From Alphaproteobacteria bacterium (lineage in GTDB: Bacteria > Myxococcota_A > UBA796 > GCA-2862545): a stretch of DNA of 64,000 bases. The DNA is taken from the NCBI GenBank assembly GCA_020632925.1, contig JACKER010000011.1, forward strand, positions 248,001-312,000. The letters are read 5' to 3'. The position numbers and the translations under genes were made by a program. Position 1 is the stretch's first letter. The number at the start of each line of letters is the position of its first letter. Below are positions 17,555 through 25,535 of the stretch, piece after piece. The notes below the pieces were generated by a model. The model was given only the letters and a program-made list of their open reading frames with translations, did not search any database and had not been told where the DNA came from.

Positions 17555-18802
17555 ATGTTGACCATCGATCAGGCGCTCGAGCGCATCCTCGCCCACACCC
17601 CTCGGCCCCGGCCGGAGCGGGTGGCGGTGGAGGACGCGCTCGCGCGGGTCCTCGCGGAGGACGTCCGCAGCGACGTGGACGTCCCGCCCTGGGACAACTC
17701 GGCCATGGACGGGTACGCGGTCCGCGCCGAGGACACGGGCGAGGACGTGACGCTGCGCCTGCTCGGGACCGTGGGGGCGGGCGCGTCCGCCGACGGCGAG
17801 GTCACGGCCGGGACCGCGATGGGCGTGATGACCGGTGCTCCGATCCCGAACGGGGCGGACAGCGTCGTGATGCTCGAGGACACCGACCGGTCGCGGTCCG
17901 GCCAGGTCGCGCTCCGGATCCGGGCGCGCGAGGGGCAGCACGTCCGGCGGCGGGGCGAAGACGTGGCCGTCGGGGACGTGGTGCTGACGGCGGGCGCGGT
18001 CCTCGGCCCGGCGGCGCTCGGCCTGCTGGGGTCGATCGGGCGCACGGAGGTGGCGGTGGCGCGCCGCCCACGGGTGGCGATCGTGTCCACCGGGGACGAG
18101 GTGATCCGGCCGGGGACCCCGCTGCGGCCGGGGCAGATCTGGTCCTCCAACCACCTGTCCCTCGCGGGCTGGGTGCGAGCCTCGGGCGGGATCTCGATCG
18201 ACGCGGGCACGGCGCCCGACGACCTGGAGGCCACCGTCGACGTGCTGCGGCGCGCGGTGGCGGACGCGGACGCGGTGCTGACCACCGGGGGCGTTTCCGT
18301 CGGGCACTACGACGTGGTCAAGGAGGCCTTCGGCGTTCTCGGCGCGCCCATCGACTTCTGGAAGGTGGCCATGAAGCCCGGCAAGCCGCTCGCGTTCGGC
18401 CTGGTGCCGGGCGGTGACGGACGCGCCGTTCCCCTGTTCGGGCTCCCGGGCAACCCGGTCAGCTGCGTCGTGAACTTCCTGCAGTTCGTGCGCCCGTGGC
18501 TGCGGGGGGCGCTCGGCGATCCGCGGCCCTACCTGCCGGTGGTGGACGCGACGCTCGCGGACGACCTGCGTGACGGGTCGGGGCGGGCGCGGCTGTTCCG
18601 CGTGGCGCTCGAGCAGGGCCCCGACGGGCTCGTGGCGCGCGCCGCCGGCCTCCAGTCGAGCGGGGTGCTCACGGGCCTGGTGCGGGGGCAGGGGCTGCTG
18701 CTCGTGGCGGCCGAGGCCCCGTCGCCCTCGAAGGGGGATCGGGTCCGGGTGCAGGTCTTCGACGACGTGTGGTCGCGGTCGGACCCCGGCTACCCGTGGT
18801 GA
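17555..18802 (+). CDS. moeA: Molybdopterin molybdenumtransferase MoeA
   Basis: MoeA inserts molybdate into adenylylated molybdopterin in the last step of cofactor assembly. At 415 residues the length is typical. Visible motifs are PPWDNSAMDGYAVR near residues 45-58, the MoCF-binding domain with STGDEV and TTGGVSVGHYD, and GLPGNPVS at about 296-303, followed by the small C-terminal beta domain. I chose ATG 17555 for the GAGGTGG just upstream; an in-frame GTG at 17549 is possible. It overlaps mobA by four bases. Together with mobA and the MoaB-like gene it forms a partial molybdenum-cofactor cluster that lacks moaA, C, D and E. Confidence 0.95.
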   Translation: MLTIDQALERILAHTPRPRPERVAVEDALARVLAEDVRSDVDVPPWDNSAMDGYAVRAEDTGEDVTLRLLGTVGAGASADGEVTAGTAMGVMTGAPIPNGADSVVMLEDTDRSRSGQVALRIRAREGQHVRRRGEDVAVGDVVLTAGAVLGPAALGLLGSIGRTEVAVARRPRVAIVSTGDEVIRPGTPLRPGQIWSSNHLSLAGWVRASGGISIDAGTAPDDLEATVDVLRRAVADADAVLTTGGVSVGHYDVVKEAFGVLGAPIDFWKVAMKPGKPLAFGLVPGGDGRAVPLFGLPGNPVSCVVNFLQFVRPWLRGALGDPRPYLPVVDATLADDLRDGSGRARLFRVALEQGPDGLVARAAGLQSSGVLTGLVRGQGLLLVAAEAPSPSKGDRVRVQVFDDVWSRSDPGYPW

Positions 18803-19476
18803 TCGACGGGTTCGTGCTCGCGGGTGGTGCGTCGACGCGCATGGGCGTGGACAAGGCGCGCGCGCCCTTTGGCGGTCGACCCCTCGCGGTGGCGGCAGCC
18901 GAGGGGTTGCGCGAGGTCTGCGGCCGCGCGGCACTGGTGCGGCGGGCGGACGACGGCCTGCCCTGGCGGTGGGCGGACGGAGGCGCCATCGAGGTCGTCC
19001 TCGAGCCCGAGGCGCCCGACCGACACCCGCTCTGGGGGGTGGCCCAGGCCCTTCGCTCGGCGCGGACCCCGCTGGTGGCGATCGTCCCGTGCGACGTGCC
19101 GGGGGTCTCGCGGGAGAGCTGGGCCCGCCTGGTCGCCGACGCCCCGTCGGTCGCCTCGGACGGTGGCCGGATCCACCCGCTGGTGGCCGTGCTCCCGCGC
19201 GCCTGGGCCGAGCGTGCCGCGGGGCTGGCGGCCGCGGGTGCGGGGGCCCGCGACCTCGTGAGCGGCTGCCAGGAGGTGGCCCTGCCGGTCGGCGAGCTCG
19301 TGGACCGCAACCGCCCCGAGGACCTCGGTCCCGGCCCGATCGCGCACCTCCGGTCCCGGCTGCCCCACCTGCCCGCCGAGGTGGTGGCCCGCATCCTCGA
19401 CGGAGAGCGGGAGCGGCTGCGCGCGCGGGGCATCCTGGACCCCGACCCGATGCCCGGTTTATCGTCGCCCCCCTGA
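18799..19476 (+). CDS. mobA: Molybdenum cofactor guanylyltransferase MobA
   Basis: MobA attaches GMP to the molybdenum cofactor to give the guanine-dinucleotide form. The protein is 225 residues with the nucleotide-binding LAGGASTRMGVDK motif at its N-terminus and PCDVPGVS in the middle, as in MobA. The start is one of two adjacent GTG codons (18796 or 18799); 18799 overlaps the moeA stop codon. The C-terminal 40 residues form an extra charged helical segment beyond the usual MobA end. The presence of mobA suggests the cell makes a bis-MGD type cofactor. Confidence 0.87.
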   Translation: MIDGFVLAGGASTRMGVDKARAPFGGRPLAVAAAEGLREVCGRAALVRRADDGLPWRWADGGAIEVVLEPEAPDRHPLWGVAQALRSARTPLVAIVPCDVPGVSRESWARLVADAPSVASDGGRIHPLVAVLPRAWAERAAGLAAAGAGARDLVSGCQEVALPVGELVDRNRPEDLGPGPIAHLRSRLPHLPAEVVARILDGERERLRARGILDPDPMPGLSSPP

Positions 19477-19493
19477 CGGCGGAGGACGAGGAC

Positions 19494-20681
19494 ATGGGCG
19501 GACATCGAGAGGGACACGGCGGCGCCGTCGACGTCGCGGTCCTGGTGGTCTCCAGCACGCGCACGGTGGCGGACGACGGCGGTGGGACGGTGATCGCGGA
19601 GCGCCTCACGGCCGCGGGCCACCGCGCCATCTCGCGCTCGGTGGTCGGCGACGAGGTCGAGGCCATCCGCCGCGCGGTGCGCAAGGCCGTGGAGGACGGT
19701 GTCCCCGCGGTGATCCTCACGGGCGGCACCGGGATGGCGCCGTCCGACGTGACCCCCGAGGCGCTCGCGCCGCTGTTCACGCGTCGGCTGGACGGCTTCG
19801 GCGAGCTCTTCCGGATGCTGTCCTTCGACGAGGTGGGCGCGGCCGCGATGCTCTCGCGGGCGGTCGCGGGCGTGGTCGGCAAGACCCCGGTCTTCGCGGT
19901 GCCGGGCTCACCCGCGGCCTGTCGGCTGGCCGTGGACCGCCTCATCGCGCCGGAGCTCTCCCACCTCGTGGGGCTGCTGCGGGCGGGCGCAGCGACGAGG
20001 GCTGCGGTCCCCACGCTCGACGAGCCCACCGCGGAGCTCGAGATCGTGACCGAGGAGCAGCCGGCCGCGGTCCCCCCGGTGTCGGTGCCCGCGGCGCCCA
20101 CGGGTGGCCGGACGGGCGTGGACATGCGGCACAAGGGCGAGGAGCAGGCGCCACCGGCGGGCGACGACGGCCCCTGGCAGCGCCGCATCAAGGAGCTCGG
20201 TGGGACCGTCCACCTCGACCGGCGCGAGCCCTTCCCGGACGAGGTCGAGCGCATGGCTCCGGTGGTCGACGTGCTCGTGGGCGCCGGCGACGTGGGGACG
20301 CTGACCCTCGAGGACGGCCGGACCTACTCCATCTGGGGCTTCCCCGACCTCCGCCGGCCCAGCTCGAAGGTCCTGGTGCTGCGCGAGGGCTGGCCGCTGT
20401 GCGAGATCGTCGCGCTCCACCGCCTGGCCACGGGCACGACGGTCGCCGGCGACGGTGGCCTGGTCGCCTCGCGCGGTGCCGACGTGGCCGAGGTCGCGAC
20501 CGCCGTGGTCGGCCGGCCGCCACCGGGAGACGAGCCCGGGGAGCTGTTCGCGGTCGCCGGAGACTCGATCTACCTCGAGCGCGACGGCAAGGTGAGCCGG
20601 TGGGACGGCCACAAGGAGCATCCGCTGGGGACCACGCGCCAGGCGCTCGCGTCGCTCGTGCTCGAGTGGTCGCGCCGATGA
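19494..20681 (+). CDS. MoaB/Mog-type molybdopterin protein fused to an uncharacterised C-terminal domain
   Basis: The first 165 or so residues are a MoaB/MogA domain, which adenylylates molybdopterin. TGGTGMAPSDVTPE, GFGELFR and VPGSPAACRLA are in the expected order. After a linker of about 55 residues (acidic and Pro/Ala-rich) comes a second domain from roughly residue 223 to 395. It starts WQRRIKELGG and contains SIWGFPDL, VLREGWPLCEI and an acidic SIYLERDG stretch. I do not recognise this second domain. Normal MoaB is 170 residues, so this is a true in-frame extension of more than 200 residues. ATG 19494 has GGCGGAGGACGAG upstream. The last base pairs overlap the next gene (ATGA). Confidence 0.82.
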   Translation: MGGHREGHGGAVDVAVLVVSSTRTVADDGGGTVIAERLTAAGHRAISRSVVGDEVEAIRRAVRKAVEDGVPAVILTGGTGMAPSDVTPEALAPLFTRRLDGFGELFRMLSFDEVGAAAMLSRAVAGVVGKTPVFAVPGSPAACRLAVDRLIAPELSHLVGLLRAGAATRAAVPTLDEPTAELEIVTEEQPAAVPPVSVPAAPTGGRTGVDMRHKGEEQAPPAGDDGPWQRRIKELGGTVHLDRREPFPDEVERMAPVVDVLVGAGDVGTLTLEDGRTYSIWGFPDLRRPSSKVLVLREGWPLCEIVALHRLATGTTVAGDGGLVASRGADVAEVATAVVGRPPPGDEPGELFAVAGDSIYLERDGKVSRWDGHKEHPLGTTRQALASLVLEWSRR

Positions 20682-21682
20682 ACGAGCGCGCGCCCCTGTG
20701 TCTGGTCGCTTGCGGTGACAGCGGTGACCTGGCCGCCGACGTCGGGCAGTGCCTCGGCGTGTCCGTCGCGCCCTCCCGCGAGGCCTGGTTCGCGTGCGGC
20801 GAGGCCAAGCACGTCCTGCAGACGAACGTGCGCGGCTGCGACATCTACATCTTCCAGCGCACCATCGGCGCGAGCGGCGACCCCGGCTCCACCCGCTCGG
20901 TCTACGACCGGACGATGGCGGTGCTGCTCGCCGTGGACGCCGCGAGGCACGCCGACGCCGCTCGGGTGACCGTCGTGCTGCCGTACCTCCCGGGTTCTCG
21001 CCAGGACAAGCGCAAGGGCCACGTGCGGGAGGGCATCTCGACGGGCCTGATGGCGCGGATGCTGACGGCGGCCGGCGTGGCGATGGTGGTGACCGTGGAG
21101 CCGCACGACGAGGCGATGGCGGGAGCCTACGACCCGTCCCGCTGCGTGTTCGAGGCGGTGAGCGTCGACGGCCCCTTCTCGTCCTTCCTGGCGGAGCGGG
21201 GGCTCGTCTGCGACGTCGTCGCGTCGACGGACGTGGGGGGCCTGGAGCGCGCTCGCGCCTATGCCCAGCGGCTCGGCAAGCCCATCGCGGCCCTCGCCAA
21301 GGAGCGCGACTACAGCAAGGCCAACACGGTCCTGCAGTCGACGGTCATCGGCGAGGTCGCGGGCCGCTCGGTCATGCTGGTGGACGACATCGTGGACACG
21401 GCGGGCTCGATGCGCTCCGCGGTGCACAGCCTGTGGGAGCGAGGCGCCACCGACATCGTCATCGCCGGCATCCACATGCTGCTGTCGGGGGAGGGCAGGG
21501 ACCGCCTGCTGACCCTGCGCGAGGAGGCCGTCGCCCGCGGGTTCACGCTGCGTGTCGCCGGCACCTCGTCGGTCCTCCAGCCGGGGCTTCCCGACTGGTA
21601 CCACAGCTTCGCGCTCGAGCCCCTGCTGGCCAAGATCATCCGCTCGATCAACACCCGGGGCTCGGTCCGCGCGCTCGAGTGA
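20678..21682 (+). CDS. prs: Divergent ribose-phosphate pyrophosphokinase
   Basis: This 334-residue protein is of the PRPP synthetase fold, which transfers pyrophosphate from ATP to ribose-5-phosphate. The PRPP-binding loop VMLVDDIVDTAGS (near residue 233) and the PYLPGSRQDKRKG segment are clear. The DLHAxQIQGFF motif of ordinary bacterial enzymes is replaced by VEPHDEAMAGAYD, with the catalytic His retained near residue 141. The flexible-loop Arg is followed by Gln-Asp-Lys, as in classical enzymes. This could be the housekeeping Prs of this lineage or a paralogue. It overlaps the MoaB-fusion gene by 4 bases and ends in a hairpin shared with the convergent gene. Confidence 0.82.
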   Translation: MNERAPLCLVACGDSGDLAADVGQCLGVSVAPSREAWFACGEAKHVLQTNVRGCDIYIFQRTIGASGDPGSTRSVYDRTMAVLLAVDAARHADAARVTVVLPYLPGSRQDKRKGHVREGISTGLMARMLTAAGVAMVVTVEPHDEAMAGAYDPSRCVFEAVSVDGPFSSFLAERGLVCDVVASTDVGGLERARAYAQRLGKPIAALAKERDYSKANTVLQSTVIGEVAGRSVMLVDDIVDTAGSMRSAVHSLWERGATDIVIAGIHMLLSGEGRDRLLTLREEAVARGFTLRVAGTSSVLQPGLPDWYHSFALEPLLAKIIRSINTRGSVRALE

Positions 21683-21693
21683 GCGCCGCTCAC
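21679..21693. terminator. Short hairpin between convergent prs and the downstream minus-strand gene
   Basis: GTGAGC at 21679-21684 and GCTCAC at 21688-21693 are exact complements with a three-base loop. They span the stop codons of both convergent genes. No T-run follows on either strand, so it may be a weak bidirectional terminator or simply the result of facing stop codons. Confidence 0.3.
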
Positions 21694-23054
21694 CACGCCA
21701 GCGCGCCGTAGAACACGAACCAGTCGGTGGACGGCTGGGACACGTCGACCGAGACCACCAGGCGCGCCGGATCGGGGTTCAGCTCGATCGCGTACAGGCA
21801 CGGATCGTTCGCGTCGGTCCAGCCGAGGTTCCCGTAGCGGTCGAGGCCGTTCACCAGCTGGTACTGGTTCGCGGTCACCACGTCGTCGTACCAGTCGCGC
21901 ACCGTGATGGCCTGGCTGTCCCGGGTCGCGTCGTCGTAGGTCACCACCACCTGGATCGTGGACGCCCCCTCGGTCGACAACGCGTAGAGCTGCAGGTGGG
22001 TGTACGACCCCGGGGGGACCGCGAACGCCAGGCTCTCACCCTGGCGGAGGATGCGGGAGTTGGGGCCGTCGTCGTCGTTGGACCAACCGAGCTGCAGGTC
22101 CGGGTGCTGCGCGTCGGCCGGGAAGAAGCCGTCGTCGGGGAGACCCTGGCCGAGCGCAGCGCCGGCCGCCGTGGCGACCGACTGGGTCAGGAAGTCGAAG
22201 CCCGACGCGTCCATCACGTCGCGCGTCAGGTCCAGCCCGTTGCCGTCGTTGACCACCGTGTCGTGGATCAGCACCGCCGACAGGTCGATGCCCTGGCACG
22301 GGGCGTCGCTGCCGTCGCAGTCCTGGTCGACGCCGTCGCCGCACACCTCGGGCGCTCCCGGGTGCGCGGCGGCGTCCAACGGCCCGCAGTCGCACGCGTT
22401 CCCGGTCCCGTCACCGTCGGTGTCGCGCTGGAGCGGGTCGGGGTCGAGCGGGCAGAGGTCGACGGCGTCGCAGACCCCGTCGCCGTCCTGGTCGCCGATG
22501 CACCCGCCCGAGCAGGCGTCGCCGATCCCGTCACCGTCGCTGTCGGTCTGAGCCGGATCGGGGGTCCGCGGGCAGACGTCGGTCCCGTCGCGCACCCCGT
22601 CGCCGTCCGAGTCCGGGTCGAGCGGGTCGAGCCCGTTGCCTACCTCGTACCCGTCGGAGAGCCCGTCGCCGTCGGTGTCGGCGAGCAGGGGCTCGGTCCC
22701 GTAGACGCCCTCTCGACCATCGGAGAGCCCGTCGCCGTCGGTGTCGGCGAGCAGCGGGTCCGTCCCCAGCGCGGCCTCCTCGGCGCCCGTGAGGCCGTCG
22801 CCGTCGAGGTCCAGCGGGCTCCACCCGGTGTGGGTGTCCGTGTCGGCGTCGGCGTCGGTGTCCGCATCGGTGTCGGTGTCGGCGTCGGCGTCCGCATCGG
22901 TGTCGGCGTCGGTGTCCGCGTCGCTGTCCGCATCGGTGTCGGCGTCGCTGTCCGCATCGGCGTCCGTGTCGGCGTCCCCAGCGGCCGAGGGGTCGACGCT
23001 CGCCGGCGCGTGGCACGCGGAGCCCAGCCACGCAGTCAGCATCCATCGGCGCAA
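21690..23054 (-). CDS. Thrombospondin-type-3 repeat lipoprotein with an Asp-alternating tract
   Basis: This 454-residue surface protein starts with TTG at 23054, chosen because GGGGAGGTG lies six bases before it. A very short signal leads to Cys14 (GSAC), so it is probably a lipoprotein, although the lipobox is imperfect. Residues 27-74 alternate Asp with Ala, Thr or Ser without interruption. Then come about five thrombospondin-type calcium repeats (DTDGDGLSDG, DSDGDGVRDG and similar) to about residue 220, and one MopE-like DQDCDG motif. A C-terminal domain of about 200 residues ends TDWFVFYGALAW and carries no motif I know. It is the last of three genes on this strand. Confidence 0.78.
   Translation of the reverse strand: MRRWMLTAWLGSACHAPASVDPSAAGDADTDADADSDADTDADSDADTDADTDADADADTDTDADTDADADTDTHTGWSPLDLDGDGLTGAEEAALGTDPLLADTDGDGLSDGREGVYGTEPLLADTDGDGLSDGYEVGNGLDPLDPDSDGDGVRDGTDVCPRTPDPAQTDSDGDGIGDACSGGCIGDQDGDGVCDAVDLCPLDPDPLQRDTDGDGTGNACDCGPLDAAAHPGAPEVCGDGVDQDCDGSDAPCQGIDLSAVLIHDTVVNDGNGLDLTRDVMDASGFDFLTQSVATAAGAALGQGLPDDGFFPADAQHPDLQLGWSNDDDGPNSRILRQGESLAFAVPPGSYTHLQLYALSTEGASTIQVVVTYDDATRDSQAITVRDWYDDVVTANQYQLVNGLDRYGNLGWTDANDPCLYAIELNPDPARLVVSVDVSQPSTDWFVFYGALAW
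22833..22976 (-). repeat. Tandem six-base repeat coding 48 alternating Asp residues
   Basis: The DNA reads as 24 copies of a degenerate hexamer (on the + strand GTCGGC, GTCGGT, GTCCGC or GTCGCT) coding Asp-Ala, Asp-Thr or Asp-Ser. Larger units recur inside it, for instance blocks with the order Ala, Asp, Ser, Asp. Such a tract can expand or contract by slippage while keeping frame. Confidence 0.85.
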
Positions 23055-23075
23055 CGCGCACCTCCCCGCGGGTGG

Positions 23076-23081
23076 AGCCTA
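23076..23081 (-). promoter_or_regulatory. TAGGCT, candidate -10 element for the thrombospondin-type lipoprotein
   Basis: TAGGCT reads on the minus strand with 21 bases between it and the TTG start at 23054. Its first three bases are also the stop codon of the preceding gene. The same hexamer occurs at similar distance before the genes starting at 24246 and 39641. No convincing -35 was found. Confidence 0.3.
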
Positions 23082-23639
23082 CTCCGCCTGGCGCGGTGGG
23101 ATGGGTTGCCTCGGTGTTTCAACCGTCGCTTCGGCTGGTGGTGCCGCGCTCTCGGCGGATCGGGCCAGCCCCTCCACCTGGTCGAGCAGGCCATCCACGC
23201 GCGACTCGGCCTTCGCCACGTGCCATCCGGTCACCGCCGTCGCGAACAGCGCCAGGAGCGGCAGCAGGAGCATCCAGCTCTCGAGCGCGCCGGTCGCCGC
23301 CCCGAACGTCATCGCGAGCAACGCGAAGGTCCCCGCCAACCAGCTCGTTCGCAGCGACCACACGACGAAGGGGCCGAGCCCGACCTCCCCGCGCAGGCGC
23401 GTGCCGGAGCCCTCTCGGGTCAGCTGGAGGCGCGCGGTGGGGAGCACCTGGCGCCCGGCCAGCACGTTGGGTGCGACGACCAGCTTCTCGGCCGACACCC
23501 GTCCCTGCAGGGGCTGCGACACGCTGTGGACCACGGTGCCGGTCGAAGGCAGGACGGTGTGGCGCGTGGCCTCGCGAAAGGTCCGCTCCACCTCCTCGGG
23601 AGGGGCCGCCACGAGCAGGTCGAGCTGGACCCGGCGCAC
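23079..23639 (-). CDS. Hypothetical protein with two membrane helices
   Basis: This 186-residue protein starts with GTG at 23639, four bases after the stop of the preceding lipoprotein gene. The N-terminal 95 residues look like a small alpha/beta domain. The opening (VQLDLLVAAPPEEVERTF) is reminiscent of SRPBCC-type ligand-binding proteins, but I cannot confirm this. Two adjacent hydrophobic segments follow (around SWLAGTFALLAMTFGAA and WMLLLPLLALFATAV), then a short coiled coil and a Pro/Ala-rich end. It is probably an inner-membrane protein. The function is unknown; co-transcription with the flanking lipoproteins is likely from spacing. Confidence 0.68.
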   Translation of the reverse strand: MRRVQLDLLVAAPPEEVERTFREATRHTVLPSTGTVVHSVSQPLQGRVSAEKLVVAPNVLAGRQVLPTARLQLTREGSGTRLRGEVGLGPFVVWSLRTSWLAGTFALLAMTFGAATGALESWMLLLPLLALFATAVTGWHVAKAESRVDGLLDQVEGLARSAESAAPPAEATVETPRQPIPPRQAE

Positions 23640-23643
23640 GGGC

Positions 23644-24246
23644 TCAGAACAGCTTGCAGTTCACGCCGCTGACGTAGGTGACGTGGTTGTTGTTGACGCT
23701 GCCCTCGCCGAGCTTGGTGCCGCTCGTGAAGTAGACCGTGGAGTCGCTGCCCTGCACGACCACGTCGTACACGATGGTGAACGCCTGCTCGTACTCGAAG
23801 TCCTTGATGTCCGCGCAGGTCGTCGCGTCCTCGTCCACCACCATCGACAGGTTGAGCGAGTAGTTGCCGATGGAGACGCGCTCCTCCTTCACGCCGCTCG
23901 CGCGCCACACGACCTGGCACTCCCTGCCCCCCAGGTCCGACCAGGTGTCGTTGGGGTACAGCACCCAGATCTCCTTGCCGAAGACCGTGCCGCACTCGTC
24001 CCAGTGGAACTCGCCGATGAAGTAGGAGGTCGCCGTCGGGACATCGGGGTTGTAGTAGGCGCCGTCTTCGCAGTCCGCCTCGTGACCCACGATGGTGTCC
24101 ATCGGATCGCCGAGGTCGTACGGATCGGGGACCTCGCACTCGAACGTGTAGGAGGTGCCCGAGGTGTCGGTCCCGTCCTTGTCGTCGCCGTTGCACGCGG
24201 CGAGCGCCACCACCAGCGCCAGGCCCAGCCACTTCGGTGCGGACAT
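23644..24246 (-). CDS. Small hypothetical lipoprotein
   Basis: This 200-residue protein has a clear lipoprotein signal: Lys near the start, a hydrophobic run and lipobox ALAAC, followed by an Asp/Thr-rich spacer. The mature part has about five Cys (in FECEVPD, ADCEDGAY, WDECGT, RECQVVW, TTCADI and the last GVNCKLF), some likely in disulfides. It contains many aromatic beta-strand-like segments. I do not recognise the family. It is the first gene of a three-gene minus-strand group. ATG at 24246 has a purine-rich GGGAGGGAGG site upstream. Confidence 0.75.
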   Translation of the reverse strand: MSAPKWLGLALVVALAACNGDDKDGTDTSGTSYTFECEVPDPYDLGDPMDTIVGHEADCEDGAYYNPDVPTATSYFIGEFHWDECGTVFGKEIWVLYPNDTWSDLGGRECQVVWRASGVKEERVSIGNYSLNLSMVVDEDATTCADIKDFEYEQAFTIVYDVVVQGSDSTVYFTSGTKLGEGSVNNNHVTYVSGVNCKLF

Positions 24247-24271
24247 CGTCCCTCCCTCCCTGCCCGCGTGC

Positions 24272-24281
24272 AGCCTACCCT
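24272..24281. promoter_or_regulatory. Overlapping divergent -10-like elements between two genes
   Basis: In the 81-base gap between divergent genes, TAGGCT on the minus strand (24277-24272, 25 bases before the ATG at 24246) overlaps TACCCT on the plus strand (24276-24281, 46 bases before the GTG at 24328). Both fit a TAnnnT pattern. If both are used, transcription of the two genes would compete. No -35 boxes are convincing. Confidence 0.3.
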
Positions 24282-24327
24282 GGATCCGGGTGGGACCGCG
24301 CGGTACATCCTGGGCCTGGGGGTGGGT

Positions 24328-25089
24328 GTGAGCGACAACCCGTGGACCTCGGGCGAGGGGGCGAGCCGCAACCCGGAAGCGGGGCTCCCCAACGTGATGG
24401 ATCTGGTGTCGCAGTGCGCCGGCGAGCTCCAGCAGGACTTCGTGCCGTTCCTGATCGCCGGGATCCTGCCCGCGATGCTGGCCATGAGCGCGGGCGTGCT
24501 CGGCGTGTTCCTCATCTACGGCGGGATGTTCCTCGGGGCCGCGCCCGGCATCGCCGCCAACGACGAGGACCTGATGCTGATCGGAGGCGCCGGGGGCATG
24601 GTCCTCGGCATCTTCGCCCTGTTCCTCGGCATGGCGCTGCTGTTCGCACCCATGAACGCGAGCATGTGGCGCTCCGTCTGGAAGCACATGGTGGGTGAGG
24701 AGAAGCTCGGCTTCGACGCCGGGTTCCGTCATGCCTTCCAGGATCTGCCCCGGGTGCTCGTGTTCCACGTGGTGTACATCGGCGCCATCCTGGTCGGCTC
24801 GATGCTCTGCTACATCCCCGGGCTGATCGCTGCGTTCGCGCTCACGTTCGCCTACCCGGCCGTCATCGTGCACGGGATGTCGATCGGCGAGGCGATGCGC
24901 ATCTCGGTCCAGCACACGCGGGACAACGTGGCGTGGCACCTCGGCCTGTTCGCCGTGGCGTTCGTGATGGGGATGGTCCTGCCCTACATCCCGTTCATCG
25001 GGTATGCGCTGCTCTTCACGCTGTACCCGATGTTCGTCCTGGCCGCGTGGCGCGCGGTCTACGGGGACGGTCCGGTGAGCGCCGACTGA
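24328..25089 (+). CDS. Multi-pass membrane protein of unknown function
   Basis: This 253-residue protein has an N-terminal soluble stretch rich in Asn, Ser and Pro, followed by five or six membrane helices. These include the segments around FLIAGILPAMLAM, GGMVLGIFALFLG, VLVFHVVYIGAILVG, GLIAAFALTFAYPAVIV and LFAVAFVMGMVLPYIPFIGYALL. A repeated FAP/FTLYP pattern resembles the DUF4013/glycerophosphodiester-phosphodiesterase membrane domain group. Start GTG 24328 is preferred; GTG 24322 is in frame too. The function is unknown. It faces the convergent DUF1232-like gene across a 39-base gap. Confidence 0.72.
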   Translation: MSDNPWTSGEGASRNPEAGLPNVMDLVSQCAGELQQDFVPFLIAGILPAMLAMSAGVLGVFLIYGGMFLGAAPGIAANDEDLMLIGGAGGMVLGIFALFLGMALLFAPMNASMWRSVWKHMVGEEKLGFDAGFRHAFQDLPRVLVFHVVYIGAILVGSMLCYIPGLIAAFALTFAYPAVIVHGMSIGEAMRISVQHTRDNVAWHLGLFAVAFVMGMVLPYIPFIGYALLFTLYPMFVLAAWRAVYGDGPVSAD

Positions 25090-25128
25090 CCTGCACCGGA
25101 CGCCGCCGGGAGGTCGAGCGAACCCCGA

Positions 25129-25530
25129 TCAGCCCTCGGTGCGCGGGAGCGCGACCACGAGGTCCGGCCGACCGACGGCGCGCGCCACCGCGTTGACCAC
25201 CTGCACGTCGTCGTCGAAGCCGAGGACGCCCGTGATCTCCTCGTCGTCGTCTTCCTGGACGAAGTAGATCACCGCTGCGTGCACGGCGCGACGCGGCGCC
25301 TCTTCGGCGGCACCTACGGCGTCCACCAGGTTCAGCAGCGCGTTGGCGAGCCGCTCGGCCACCGAGAAGTCCATGCCTCGCGCGACCGCCGCCACCTGTC
25401 CCAGCGTCGCGAGGTACTCGTCGAGGTGCGGCCGCAGGGCCTGGACCTCCACCCCGGCACGCGCGTGCAGCGCCTCGTACCGATCGCGGTATTCGACGGG
25501 GATGTCGTCGAGGATCTGGTCGAGGAGCAC
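25129..25530 (-). CDS. DUF1232/YkvA-like small protein
   Basis: This 133-residue protein starts with GTG at 25530, five bases after the hydroxylase stop codon. It is mostly helical. The C-terminal region has HAAVIYFVQEDDDEE followed by VLGFDDDVQVVNAVARAVGRPDL, which fits the divergent YkvA/DUF1232 pattern where an aliphatic-Asp-Asp loop sits between two helices. The family has no settled function, and some members are linked to membrane processes. It is probably co-transcribed with the fatty-acid hydroxylase gene. The start is uncertain because the ribosome site is weak. Confidence 0.6.
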   Translation of the reverse strand: MLLDQILDDIPVEYRDRYEALHARAGVEVQALRPHLDEYLATLGQVAAVARGMDFSVAERLANALLNLVDAVGAAEEAPRRAVHAAVIYFVQEDDDEEITGVLGFDDDVQVVNAVARAVGRPDLVVALPRTEG

Positions 25531-25535
25531 GCGCT

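Noticed and set aside
22833..22976. Short tandem repeats that resemble a CRISPR or microsatellite locus
   Set aside because: There are no spacers; the repeats are six bases, in frame, and code the Asp tract of a lipoprotein.
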